Of a stretch of DNA of 42,524 nucleotides, positions 13,874-22,164 are shown piece by piece. How positions within the stretch are numbered: the first letter of the stretch is position 1; each line of letters begins with the position of its first letter. Under the pieces are notes generated by a model, which was not told the origin of the DNA, did no database searches, and saw only the letters and a list, made by a program, of their open reading frames with translations. The position numbers and the translations under genes are program-made. Source of the DNA: Muribaculaceae bacterium (GTDB lineage: Bacteria; Bacteroidota; Bacteroidia; Bacteroidales; Muribaculaceae); NCBI GenBank assembly GCA_022509125.1, contig JAFLTU010000018.1, positions 1-42,524 on the forward strand. The letters are read 5' to 3'.

Positions 13874-15952
13874 ATGATGAATGATAACGACAAGAATCCG
13901 GTAAACCCGGATGAATCTCTAAAAAAGGAAGCTTCGGAGAATGGAGTTGTCCTCAATGTGGAAAAATCTGAAGTGGCTCCTGAAAAATGTGAAGATGAAT
14001 GTGCAATAGATTCATCTCCCTCTCTTGACTTGGCTGAGGCTGCCGACAGCCTAACCCAAGAAGAGGAAGCTTCTCAAGATAAATCCGAAGTTCCGGAGCC
14101 GGCGCATGAAGACACGGAAGAAAAAACTGAAGATGCCTGCGAAATAGAGTCATCACCAGCCCTCGATTTGGCTGAATTTGCCGATAAAGAGGAAAAAGAG
14201 CAAGCATCCGAAGAAAAGGCTGCCGAAAAATCATTCCATCAGATGTCAAAAGAGGAGCTTATAGAGTCACTCAAAAAGATAGTGGATGCAAGTGATTGGG
14301 AGCGCCATAAGGAAGTGACCGCCATCAAACAAGCTTTCTATAATCTTATAAATAAAGAGCGGGAAGCTGAATTGCAAAAATTCACATTAGAGGGTAATGA
14401 CGTTGGCTCTTTCTCCTATACTCCTGACCCGAGCGAGGAGGAAGTGAAAAATCTCCTTTCAGAATTCAAAGAAAAGCGTAATGCCTTCCTTGAAGAGAGA
14501 GAGGAGCTCCGCAAGAAAAATCTTGCTGATAAATATGCCGTAATCGAAAAGATAAAGAATATCTCAGAAGATATCGACACCATCAATCAGCAATTTCCTC
14601 AATTCCAGCAGTTGCAACAAGAATTCAAGGCTGCAGGCGAAGTGCCTTTGGGGAGTGAATCCGAATTGTGGAAAAACTATCAGCTTGCAGTCGAGCAATT
14701 CTATGATAGGTTGAAAGTAAATAAGGAATTACGCGACCTCGACTTCAAGAAGAATTTCGAATTGAAGAGCCAATTGATTTCTAAAGCAGAAGCTCTTTCT
14801 GAGGTGACTGATGTTTTGGAAGCATTTAGAACCCTTCAATCGCTCCATGAGCAATGGCGTGAAATAGGACCGGTCGCTCGTGAAGTTAGGGAGGAGATGT
14901 GGAATAAATTCAAAGAGGCATCCACTGTAATCAATAAACGCCATCAGGATTTCTTCCAGAATAAAAAGGAAAACGAACAGGCTAACGAGACTGCCAAGAC
15001 AGAACTTTGTGAGAAGGCAGAAGCCATAGATTTCTCGTCCTTCAAAAGCTATTCGGATTGGGACAACGCCACAAAAGAAATATTGGGACTCCAGGCTGCC
15101 TGGAAAGAACTCGGTTTCGCTTCGCGGAAAGTCAATAATGCTCTTTTTGCAAGGTTTCGCAAAGTCTGCGACGATTTCTTCTCTGCCAAGGCCGAATATT
15201 TCAAGAAGGTAAAGGAGGAATATCGCGATAACCTCTCCAAGAAAGAAGCTTTATGTGAAAAGGCTGAGGCCCTTGCTTCCGACTATGATCGAAAAGGAGC
15301 TTTGGAAGAGATGCAGGCTTTGCAGAAGGAATGGCGTGAAATTGGAGTCGTCAGAAGAAAACAAGGCGACGAAGTCTGGAAACGTTTCTGCAATGCCCTC
15401 GATGAATTCTATGGCAACAGAAAGAAGCTTTTCAGCGGTAAGAAAGCCGAGGAAGTTGCAAATCTCGAAGCAAGGCAGGCTGTGGTTGAAAAACTCAAGG
15501 GGATTTCCGAGGAAGAAGAAAGAAAAGACGTTATCGACACCATCAGAGATCTCCAAAATGAATGGCAGTCTATTGGCCATGTGCCCTTTAAAGAAAAGGA
15601 TGCCATCAATCAGGCTTACCGAGCAGAATTGGATCGTCTTTTCAATGCCTTCGACATTAAAGAAACTCGCCAAAGAGTCAAAAGATTCGAGAATGAGATG
15701 AAGAAATTCGCAGGAGAAGAGGGTAGAATGAGCCGGGAAAGAGAGAAAATGGTGAGAGCCTATGAAGCTCGACTGGCAGAGGCTAAGACTATCGAAAACA
15801 ATCTGGGTTTCTTCAAAGTGAAGAGTTCCACCGGCAACAGTATGGTAAAAGAAATGGAGAAAAAAATCCAGAAACTCAAGGCTGAGGCTGATGAAATCAA
15901 AGAGAAGATAGCCTTGCTTGACGCTCAAGAAAAGGAAGGGACTCAAGCTTAA
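13874..15952 (+). CDS. DUF349 domain protein with acidic N-terminal region
   Basis: The 692-residue protein has an acidic, low-complexity N-terminus (residues about 1-120). Several helical DUF349 repeats follow (about 190-600), recognisable by recurring LQxEWREIGxV motifs such as LHEQWREIGPVARE, LQKEWREIGVVRRK and LQNEWQSIGHVPFK. The last 100 residues are a charged coiled coil. Nothing suggests export. DUF349 proteins have no firm biochemical function. Within the N-terminus, CAIDSSPSLDLAEAAD (43-58) recurs as CEIESSPALDLAEFAD (89-104). ATG at 13877 is an equally possible start. The gene ends at a strong terminator facing the tyrA operon. Confidence 0.92.
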   Translation: MMNDNDKNPVNPDESLKKEASENGVVLNVEKSEVAPEKCEDECAIDSSPSLDLAEAADSLTQEEEASQDKSEVPEPAHEDTEEKTEDACEIESSPALDLAEFADKEEKEQASEEKAAEKSFHQMSKEELIESLKKIVDASDWERHKEVTAIKQAFYNLINKEREAELQKFTLEGNDVGSFSYTPDPSEEEVKNLLSEFKEKRNAFLEEREELRKKNLADKYAVIEKIKNISEDIDTINQQFPQFQQLQQEFKAAGEVPLGSESELWKNYQLAVEQFYDRLKVNKELRDLDFKKNFELKSQLISKAEALSEVTDVLEAFRTLQSLHEQWREIGPVAREVREEMWNKFKEASTVINKRHQDFFQNKKENEQANETAKTELCEKAEAIDFSSFKSYSDWDNATKEILGLQAAWKELGFASRKVNNALFARFRKVCDDFFSAKAEYFKKVKEEYRDNLSKKEALCEKAEALASDYDRKGALEEMQALQKEWREIGVVRRKQGDEVWKRFCNALDEFYGNRKKLFSGKKAEEVANLEARQAVVEKLKGISEEEERKDVIDTIRDLQNEWQSIGHVPFKEKDAINQAYRAELDRLFNAFDIKETRQRVKRFENEMKKFAGEEGRMSREREKMVRAYEARLAEAKTIENNLGFFKVKSSTGNSMVKEMEKKIQKLKAEADEIKEKIALLDAQEKEGTQA

Positions 15953-15977
15953 TTCTTTAGTCTCTATAAAAAGGGAT

Positions 15978-16016
15978 CGAGGGTGTGGCCAATTATTGGA
16001 CACACCCTCGTTTTTT
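15978..16016 (+). terminator. Strong intrinsic terminator after the DUF349 gene
   Basis: CGAGGGTGTG (15978-15987) pairs with CACACCCTCG (16001-16010), enclosing an inner CCAA/TTGG pair, and is followed by TTTTTT. It lies between the converging DUF349 and tyrA genes. On the minus strand ATCCCTTTTT follows the same stem, so it may act in both directions. Confidence 0.92.
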
Positions 16017-16061
16017 AACAGTAGAGACTGGGATCAATTTTTTATTTGTTTGAGATTTTTA

Positions 16062-16835
16062 TTATTTGAGATTGGAGCGGACATTATCCAGAAATTTTTT
16101 CATCCTTTCATTGTCGTGGGTCTCTACTATTTCTTTCAATTCCGTCAATTTATCACTAATTCTCTGCAGTTGGTGGGGGGTATGGGGGTTAAAAAGGATT
16201 TCACTCAGAAGATAATCGTCTTCACTCATTAGGCCGTTGGCTATAGCCAGGTGGCGCTTAAAAGTAGTGCCCGGAGCATCCTGATGCTTCATATTGGAAG
16301 CAAACACGAGGGTGGATGCAAATGGTATTGATAGTGAGTAAGCGATAGTTAAGTCATGTTGATCGAATGTATATTCTTCGATATGAAGATGAAGACGATT
16401 GTAGAGGTCACGGAAAAATACCTTTCCCAAATGGTCGCCTTCTGAAATAATGATAGCATTTTCATGTGAAAGATTACTCAGAGATGCGAAGGTCGGACCA
16501 AACATTGGATGAGTGGAAACGTAGGGATGACCGCATTTTTCATAGAATTCCTTTAACCCCGTTTTCACTGAAGCTATGTCGCTGAGTATGGTTTTCTCCG
16601 GAAGATAGGGCATCACCTTATTGAATGCCTCAAGAGTGAATTTCACAGTTGCGGCGTTAATGACCAAATCAGGAAGGAAACTCTCCGTCTCTTCTATCGA
16701 AGAGAAGCGCCTGCAATTAAACATGAAACGGAGCCGTTTGATATCAGGATCGTATACGGCCACCTCATGGTCGAAGGAAAGAAGGTCGCAGAAGAAACTT
16801 CCCATCTTCCCGGCCCCAAGAATGAGTATTTTCAT
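16062..16835 (-). CDS. tyrA: Prephenate dehydrogenase
   Basis: The 257-residue protein starts with a Rossmann dinucleotide-binding motif (ILGAGKMGSFFCDLL, residues 4-18) and an acidic residue after strand 2 (VAVYDPD). It has the prephenate dehydrogenase motifs SDIASVKTGL and STHPMFGPTFASL, and a helical dimerisation domain in the C-terminal half. It oxidatively decarboxylates prephenate to 4-hydroxyphenylpyruvate for tyrosine. No ACT or chorismate mutase domain is attached. The mutase is in the upstream gene, whose stop overlaps this ATG by 4 bases. It is the last gene of the operon. Confidence 0.93.
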   Translation of the reverse strand: MKILILGAGKMGSFFCDLLSFDHEVAVYDPDIKRLRFMFNCRRFSSIEETESFLPDLVINAATVKFTLEAFNKVMPYLPEKTILSDIASVKTGLKEFYEKCGHPYVSTHPMFGPTFASLSNLSHENAIIISEGDHLGKVFFRDLYNRLHLHIEEYTFDQHDLTIAYSLSIPFASTLVFASNMKHQDAPGTTFKRHLAIANGLMSEDDYLLSEILFNPHTPHQLQRISDKLTELKEIVETHDNERMKKFLDNVRSNLK

Positions 16836-17911
16836 TTCTTATTTTTACCGTTTACAATTTCAAGCTGTTGACGGACAGATTCCTCATGGATGGCTGCCAG
16901 AATATTTTTTATAAAGTCTTCCGACATGCCCAGCTCTTCTCCATTTTTCACAAGACGTTCCATCAGGTCGTTATATCTGTTTTGCTGAATCACCGGCATC
17001 TTGTGTTCCTTTTTATACTGACCAATTTCACAGGTGATTCTCATGCGTTTGGCGAGAAGTTCAAGGAGTTCGTCGTTGATTCGGTCGATTTGTTGCCGCA
17101 AGGAAGTGAGATTTTCTGTGGTTGAAGTTTCATCACGCACCACGAGCGTATTAAGTATTACATTAAGCACCTCTGGAGTGATCTGTTGGTTTTTATCGCT
17201 CCAAGCTGAATCAGGATCGCAATGACTTTCAATTATAAGTCCGTCGAAATTCATGTCTAGAGCCTGTTGGGCCACTGAAGATATCAATTCTCTTTTACCT
17301 GTTATATGGCTCGGATCGCAAAAGATTGGCAAGGAAGGATATCGTCTTTGAAGTTCGATTGGTATATGCCATTGAGGCATATTTCTATAGAGATGTTTGC
17401 CATAGGTGCTGAAGCCTCTATGTATTGCTCCGATTCTTCTTATTCCGGCATTGTATATGCGTTTCATGGCTCCTATCCATAGCTCGAGGTCCGGGTTGAC
17501 AGGGTTTTTCACCAAGACTGCAATGTCTTTGCCACTCTCTTTTAGGGCATCGGCCACTTCTTGCACAGCAAAAGGATTGGCTGAGGTGCGGGCGCCGATC
17601 CATACCATATCAACTCCGGCATTAAGTGCCAGTTCAACATGGGCTTTATTAGCCACTTCCGTTGATATCAACATCCCTGTCTCTTCTTTTACTTTTTTGA
17701 GCCAGGGAAGACCTATTTCCCCGATACCTTCGAACCCCCCCGGAGAAGTTCGTGGTTTCCATATCCCTCCTCGAAAAATCCTGATTCCGTTGGATGAGAG
17801 TTCTTTTGCCGTTTTCATTACCTGTTCTTCCGATTCAACACTACAGGGTCCTGCAATTATGATAGGTCGGGAAAGGTTTAACTCGGGAAATAAGGGTTTT
17901 AAATCTTCCAT
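16832..17911 (-). CDS. aroF: DAHP synthase fused to chorismate mutase
   Basis: Residues about 15-245 of the 359-residue product are a 3-deoxy-7-phosphoheptulonate synthase barrel (IIIAGPCSVESEEQV, GIWKPRTSPGGFEG, WIGARTSANP, CDPSHITGKR, IESHCDPDSAWSD). Residues about 265-350 are an AroQ-type chorismate mutase (LRQQIDRINDELLELLAKRM, IGQYKKEHKMPV). It thus performs the first step of the shikimate pathway and the branch step to prephenate. A TTG at 17938 opens the frame, but ATG at 17911 gives MEDLKPLF, fits the start of homologues, and lies just 2 bases past the aminotransferase stop. The symbol is by function; Bacteroides homologues are also named aroA or aroG. Confidence 0.93.
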   Translation of the reverse strand: MEDLKPLFPELNLSRPIIIAGPCSVESEEQVMKTAKELSSNGIRIFRGGIWKPRTSPGGFEGIGEIGLPWLKKVKEETGMLISTEVANKAHVELALNAGVDMVWIGARTSANPFAVQEVADALKESGKDIAVLVKNPVNPDLELWIGAMKRIYNAGIRRIGAIHRGFSTYGKHLYRNMPQWHIPIELQRRYPSLPIFCDPSHITGKRELISSVAQQALDMNFDGLIIESHCDPDSAWSDKNQQITPEVLNVILNTLVVRDETSTTENLTSLRQQIDRINDELLELLAKRMRITCEIGQYKKEHKMPVIQQNRYNDLMERLVKNGEELGMSEDFIKNILAAIHEESVRQQLEIVNGKNKK

Positions 17912-17913
17912 AT

Positions 17914-19092
17914 CTAAATATTTTTTTCTTTTTTCCAATTTTTGATGCGTTTGTAAGCTTCACTTAATTTTTCCGGTTTTGCACAAAGAGAAATTCGGAT
18001 ATAATCATTGCCGTTTTTACCGAAAATAAATCCGGGGGTGACAAATACTTTCGCATCATAGAAAAGCCTGTCGGCGAGCCATTCTCCATTTTTAAACTCG
18101 CTTGGCACTTTTCCCCAAAGAAACAGACCGCGTTGCATGGGATCATAATCACATCCAAGCTCCTCCATAATCTCTTCTGCGATGCGTCTGCGTTCATTAT
18201 AGACTTTATAAAGATTTTCATACCAAGAGTCCGGTAAACTTAGAGCTTTTGCAGCCGCCAGCATCACAGGTTTGAATTGTCCCGAGTCAATATTGCTTTT
18301 CACTTTTATAATCCAAGAAATAAACTCGGGGTTGGAGGCTGCCATTGCAACTCTCCAACCTGCCATATTATGGCTTTTGCTTAAAGAATTCATCTCCACA
18401 CAGACATCCAATGCTCCATCAATCTGCAGAATGCTATGAGGGTCTTTATTTAATATGAAACTATAAGGATTGTCGTGGGCTATAACGATACCATGCCTTT
18501 TGCCGAATTCCACCAATTTTTTGAAGGTGTCCATTTCAGCCTGTTTGCCGGTTGGCATGTGGGGGTAATTCACCCACATCAATTTTATTCTCTCAAGAGG
18601 AAGTTTTTCAAGGGAAGGAAAATCAGGAAGCCAGCTGTTTTCTTCTGTGAGATCGTAGGTAAATATTTCAGCTCCGACAAGGCGGCTCACAGAAGAGTAG
18701 GTGGGATAGCCCGGATCGGGCACCAAAACTCCATCGCCGGGATTGAGGAAAGCCATTGAAATATGAAGGATTCCCTCCTTGGATCCAATCAAAGGAAGAA
18801 TTTCATTTTCGGGATTAAGAACGACTCCATATTTACGCAAATACCATTCGGCAAAGGCTTGACGCAACTCGGGAATTCCAATATAGCTTTGATAGGAATG
18901 GTTGCCTGGTTTTGCCGCTTCAAATGCTAACGTGTCAACCACTTCTTTTCCCGGGGGAAGATCAGGACCCCCGATGCCGAGAGAGATGATATCGGCCCCT
19001 CTTGAATTTAATAAAGCGAGTTCACGCAATTTTTTAGAGAAATAATATTCTTGGACGGAACTAACCCGTGACGCCGGTTGTATTTTTTTCAT
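17914..19092 (-). CDS. Class I/II pyridoxal-phosphate aminotransferase of the aromatic operon
   Basis: The 392-residue enzyme is a fold-type I aminotransferase. It has ISLGIGGPDLPPGKEV near the N-terminus, SYQSYIGIPELRQAF, PDPGYPTY, VNYPHMPTG and the PLP lysine in SLSKSHNMAGWR, followed by the phosphate-binding arginine. Its place between pheA and the DAHP synthase/mutase gene suggests it transaminates phenylpyruvate and 4-hydroxyphenylpyruvate, or prephenate. The sequence also resembles LL-diaminopimelate or aspartate aminotransferases, so specificity is inferred. Its ATG overlaps the pheA stop codon by 4 bases. Confidence 0.9.
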   Translation of the reverse strand: MKKIQPASRVSSVQEYYFSKKLRELALLNSRGADIISLGIGGPDLPPGKEVVDTLAFEAAKPGNHSYQSYIGIPELRQAFAEWYLRKYGVVLNPENEILPLIGSKEGILHISMAFLNPGDGVLVPDPGYPTYSSVSRLVGAEIFTYDLTEENSWLPDFPSLEKLPLERIKLMWVNYPHMPTGKQAEMDTFKKLVEFGKRHGIVIAHDNPYSFILNKDPHSILQIDGALDVCVEMNSLSKSHNMAGWRVAMAASNPEFISWIIKVKSNIDSGQFKPVMLAAAKALSLPDSWYENLYKVYNERRRIAEEIMEELGCDYDPMQRGLFLWGKVPSEFKNGEWLADRLFYDAKVFVTPGFIFGKNGNDYIRISLCAKPEKLSEAYKRIKNWKKEKNI

Positions 19093-19952
19093 GCAGGTTG
19101 ATTTTGAAATTCATTATATTCCCCTAAAACAAGGAGTTCATTTGTGAGGGGTCTTACGGCATCTATTGCCTGATGATATCTTGCGAAACTTTTGAATGTC
19201 AGATCAACATAGAACCGGTATTCCCATTCCCGGCCTATGATGGGAACGGATTGGATTTTGGAAAGATTTATATCGTAGAAGGAAAGAATTGTTAGCACTT
19301 TGGAAAGTGCACCGCCGGTGTGGGGGAGAGTGAACACTATGGAAGATTTGTTGATTTCGGATTCTTTAGGTCCTATTTCGGCAGCAAGAAGAGAGTTAGT
19401 GACAATCAAAAAACGTGTGAAATTTCTTTTATTGGTTTCAATGCCTTTTTCAAGGATATTGAGACCATAAAGATTGGCGGCCAATTCCCCACAAACGGCA
19501 GCGTGTCCTGATAAGTTTTTTTCCGCTATTTCTTTAGCGCTTCCGGCTGTGTCGAAACTTTCAATCATTTTGAGATTTGGATGTTTACGTAAGAATATCT
19601 CACATTGCATGAGTGCCATAGGATGGGAATTGACTTCAGTCAAATCTTCAATTTTCTGACCGGGAAGAGCGGCCAAGACATGAGAGATTCTTTTCTTATG
19701 TTCACCGATTATTTTTAGATTGTGTTGTCGGAGCAATTCGTGATTCTGGAGAATGCTGCCGGCTATAGTGTTTTCAATCGCGACAATTCCAACGAGAGAG
19801 GCATCCGAATCTAAAGCTTCAAACATGTCGGGGAAAGTATTGAATGGCACGGTTTCCAGATCTCTCCCGGGGAAATATTCGCGTGCTGCTGCATCATGGA
19901 AACAGCCTTCAACTCCTTGAATGGTGACTTTCAAAACATCGTCTTCGTTCAT
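19089..19952 (-). CDS. pheA: Prephenate dehydratase
   Basis: The 287-residue product has the periplasmic-binding-like prephenate dehydratase domain: VTIQGVEGCFHDAAAREYF at the start, VGIVAIENTIAGSI, EVNSHPMALMQC, and the catalytic-region KRNFTRFLIV. A C-terminal ACT domain starts at SIVFTLPHTGGALSKVL, the usual site of phenylalanine feedback inhibition. It converts prephenate to phenylpyruvate. The frame reaches a TTG at 19967, but that lies in the leader terminator's T tract, so ATG at 19952 is preferred. It is the first structural gene of the operon and sits behind an attenuator and leader peptide. Confidence 0.95.
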   Translation of the reverse strand: MNEDDVLKVTIQGVEGCFHDAAAREYFPGRDLETVPFNTFPDMFEALDSDASLVGIVAIENTIAGSILQNHELLRQHNLKIIGEHKKRISHVLAALPGQKIEDLTEVNSHPMALMQCEIFLRKHPNLKMIESFDTAGSAKEIAEKNLSGHAAVCGELAANLYGLNILEKGIETNKRNFTRFLIVTNSLLAAEIGPKESEINKSSIVFTLPHTGGALSKVLTILSFYDINLSKIQSVPIIGREWEYRFYVDLTFKSFARYHQAIDAVRPLTNELLVLGEYNEFQNQPA

Positions 19953-19965
19953 TGGCCTAGATTTC

Positions 19966-20000
19966 AAAAAAAATCCCGCAATCTTTGGATTTACGGGATT
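19966..20000 (-). terminator. Leader terminator (attenuator) of the pheA operon
   Basis: On the minus strand AATCCCG (20000-19994) pairs with CGGGATT (19978-19972). An inner AATC-CAAA-GATT hairpin lies between them, and a run of eight T follows. It stands 14 bases before the pheA ATG, inside the leader. Upstream bases ACGGGA-a-CGA (20047-20038) can pair with TCG-aa-TCCCGT (20003-19993), which would block the terminator. GTTTC/GAAAC (20059-20055 with 20050-20046) gives the third alternative hairpin. Confidence 0.9.
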
Positions 20001-20030
20001 CGAATTGTTTAACCATCAATAATTCAATAA

Positions 20031-20099
20031 TCACTCATCGTTCCCGTTTCTCTTGAAACCGAAATAAAAGAAAAAGGAATATGAGAAAAAACGAGTCAT
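20031..20099 (-). CDS. Phe/Tyr-rich leader peptide of the pheA operon
   Basis: A 22-codon reading frame starts MTRFFSYSFFFYFGF and ends KRNGNDE before TGA. Seven Phe and two Tyr residues stand within 12 positions. This matches the logic of the E. coli pheA leader peptide, although there is no sequence homology to be expected. It starts 22 bases after the -7 element of the operon promoter. Codons 18-21 cover the antiterminator segment ACGGGAACGA. Stalling at the Phe/Tyr codons would leave that segment free, whereas a ribosome at the stop codon would cover it. Translation is inferred, not shown. Confidence 0.85.
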   Translation of the reverse strand: MTRFFSYSFFFYFGFKRNGNDE

Positions 20100-20120
20100 T
20101 TTGCTTGTTTTTTATTGGTG

Positions 20121-20152
20121 CAAAGGTAATAAAAGCATTTATAATCGGCAAA
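20121..20152 (-). promoter_or_regulatory. Promoter of the pheA-aminotransferase-aroF-tyrA operon
   Basis: TTTG (20149-20152, minus) is followed after exactly 20 bases by TACCTTTG (20121-20128), a full match to the Bacteroidetes promoter pattern. The leader from about 20115 to 19953 is roughly 160 bases and contains the leader peptide and attenuator. The -33 element is 19 bases past the dxs-like stop codon, and no separate terminator is visible between them. Confidence 0.85.
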
Positions 20153-20170
20153 TTATGTTACAAAAATTTT

Positions 20171-21925
20171 TCATAGATTCGCCAAGATTATGTCAGCTAT
20201 TTGTTCGGGACGGAGGTTGTTTTCTGTCTCAAGTTCTTTTAAGTTGAAACGGTCTACAAATTTTTTCTCCACACCAAATACCAGCGTCTTCAGTCCGAGA
20301 GGAGAGGCCACAGTAGCAACTCTTTCTCCGAATCCTCCTTCTATACTTCCATCTTCTATTGTTGCCACAAGAGTATGGTCTTTGGAAATACTTGCCAACA
20401 AATCTTTGTCCACTCCCGATATAAAGAGAGGATTTATAACTGTTGCCTCTATTCCTTTATCCTTGAGCAACTCGGCAGTTTGGCGAGCCTTGATTAGAAA
20501 ATCTCCAGCCCCTATCAAAGCAACCTTAGATCCTCTTTTAATTACTTTAAACCTATTGATATCGGAATAGTCTTTCTCCACTTCGTAATCGGCATGTTCG
20601 ATTGAATAAACAGCTTGACGCACTGCTACTTTAAACCTATCCTGACTCAACCCCCATTCAAGCATTGCGTCAAATTCTTCCAGATTGGCCGGTGCCAAAT
20701 ATAAAATATCGGGAATTGAAGAAATCATCGGAATATCCCAAAAACCGAGGTGAGTCTGATCTTTATTAGCCGCTATGCCAGTTTCAGCCACCACCATTAA
20801 AGCCGGCGACGGATCCATGGCCCAGTCTTCAAGAAGTTGATCATAAGCCCTTTGAAGGAAGGTTCCCACAACGGAATAAACCACCTTTGCACCGTCTCGT
20901 GCAGCCCCGGCCATCACAGAAACACCCGTTTGCTCTGCTATACCCACATCGATATAATGCTTACCAAGAATCTCCCTCTCCTTAGCGTTGAGTCCGAAAC
21001 TGTCGGGTGTGGCAGAAGAAATAGCCAAGAAGGTCGGATATTTTTGTGCACTCCGATTGATAAAGTTTTTAAGCACAGATGTCGAGTTTTCGCCCGGGTT
21101 GACGATGAGGAGTTCTCCTGTGGCAATATCAAAGGGATCACGGTAATGGAACGCCTCACGATATTCTTCGGCCGGAGTGTAACCTTCGCCCTTCTGTGTG
21201 TTGACATGTACAACCACAGGCCTCTGCGTGTCTTTTACCTTTTGCAAAGCCTCGATCAGTTTGGCCACATTATTTCCTTCAGCCACATAGACATAATCCC
21301 AATTAAAGGCCTTGAAAAGATTGTCGGCAGCAGTTCCATTTGTTTCCCTTAGATGTTGGAGATGTTTATACATACCGCCATGGTCTTCCGCAATTGACAT
21401 CTGATTGTCATTGAGGATACAGATAAAATTCTCATTAAGTGCACCTCCGGCATCAAGTCCCTCGAAAGCTTCTCCTCCGCTGAGGGCTCCGTCTCCGATA
21501 AGAGCAACAACGTTATACTTTTCACCTTTTAGTTGACGAGCTTTAACTAATCCAACACAGAGGCTAAGCGATGGAGAAGTGTGGCCCGCCCAGAAGATAT
21601 CGTATTCCGGACTTTCCACCGGGCTGGTGTATTCTCCCACTTTCGGAAAATCCTGTCGATAAAGGTATCCGTCGACGCGTCCGGTGAGCATTTTATGGGG
21701 AAAAGCCTGGTGAGAAACATCGTAAACAAGCCTGTCTTTAGGAGCGTCAAAAACGTAGTGCATTGCTATAATAGTTTCCACCGAACCCAAGTTAGGGCCT
21801 ACATGTCCTCCTATCTGCGAAGTGCGGTTGAGCACTGCTTGCCTCATTTGTTCCGCTATATGTTCCAATTCCTCAATTGATAAACCTTTAATATCGGCAG
21901 GCGATTTGATATCTTCCAATTCCAT
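20171..21925 (-). CDS. dxs: 1-deoxy-D-xylulose-5-phosphate synthase-like thiamine-diphosphate enzyme
   Basis: The 584-residue protein has the DXS domain order and the thiamine-diphosphate features: GGHVGPNLGSVE (His41), DVSHQAFPHK (His72), IGDGALSGGEAF (143-154), LNDNQMS (171-177), the catalytic glutamate Glu331 in DVGIAEQ, and VGTFLQRAYDQ. It differs from ordinary DXS in the acceptor region: the usual DRAG motif reads AETG (380-383), and the usual RYPRG reads RQAVYS (436-441). It is also about 40-50 residues shorter than typical DXS. It may be a second, divergent DXS or an enzyme with another acceptor substrate. No other isoprenoid gene is adjacent. Confidence 0.8.
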   Translation of the reverse strand: MELEDIKSPADIKGLSIEELEHIAEQMRQAVLNRTSQIGGHVGPNLGSVETIIAMHYVFDAPKDRLVYDVSHQAFPHKMLTGRVDGYLYRQDFPKVGEYTSPVESPEYDIFWAGHTSPSLSLCVGLVKARQLKGEKYNVVALIGDGALSGGEAFEGLDAGGALNENFICILNDNQMSIAEDHGGMYKHLQHLRETNGTAADNLFKAFNWDYVYVAEGNNVAKLIEALQKVKDTQRPVVVHVNTQKGEGYTPAEEYREAFHYRDPFDIATGELLIVNPGENSTSVLKNFINRSAQKYPTFLAISSATPDSFGLNAKEREILGKHYIDVGIAEQTGVSVMAGAARDGAKVVYSVVGTFLQRAYDQLLEDWAMDPSPALMVVAETGIAANKDQTHLGFWDIPMISSIPDILYLAPANLEEFDAMLEWGLSQDRFKVAVRQAVYSIEHADYEVEKDYSDINRFKVIKRGSKVALIGAGDFLIKARQTAELLKDKGIEATVINPLFISGVDKDLLASISKDHTLVATIEDGSIEGGFGERVATVASPLGLKTLVFGVEKKFVDRFNLKELETENNLRPEQIADIILANL

Positions 21926-22128
21926 AATCTTAATTGTCTTTAAGTTAAACTATAATATTATAACACAGCTTCCTCCTAAAAGGTTGAGAATCTGGAGAAG
22001 TATGAGTCTATCCGAAAAAATATAATTCTCTGAGGATTCATGACCCAAGTAGCATTTACAGTCCAAGGGGAAGAAAACCTAACTTTTTTTATTCAAGATT
22101 TATAAAAAGAGAGGAGGTGAAAATTTGA

Positions 22129-22160
22129 TTTGTTACTTAACTTTTCAATTGGTAAATTTG
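22129..22160 (+). promoter_or_regulatory. Promoter of the nnr-DUF4831-xseA unit
   Basis: TTTG (22129-22132) is followed after exactly 20 bases by TAAATTTG (22153-22160). The ATG at 22165 is only 5 bases past the -7 element, so the transcript would be leaderless or nearly so. The 239-base gap 21926-22164 upstream holds no gene that I can see. Confidence 0.8.
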
Positions 22161-22164
22161 CATT

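Noticed and set aside
15251-16003. 250-residue minus-strand frame over the DUF349 gene
   Set aside because: It is the reverse shadow of a coding sequence with strong DUF349 repeats and ends across the terminator. The Leu/Phe/Ser-rich composition is typical of antisense frames.
17912-17938. TTG start for the DAHP synthase/chorismate mutase gene
   Set aside because: It overlaps the aminotransferase end by 25 bases, while ATG at 17911 fits the family start and the tight operon spacing.
18103-18120. TTGGCAC in the aminotransferase gene as a sigma-54 site
   Set aside because: The -12 TTGC part is missing at the right distance, and it lies inside a coding sequence.
19953-19967. TTG start for pheA
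   Set aside because: It falls in the T tract of the leader terminator. ATG at 19952 is better placed.
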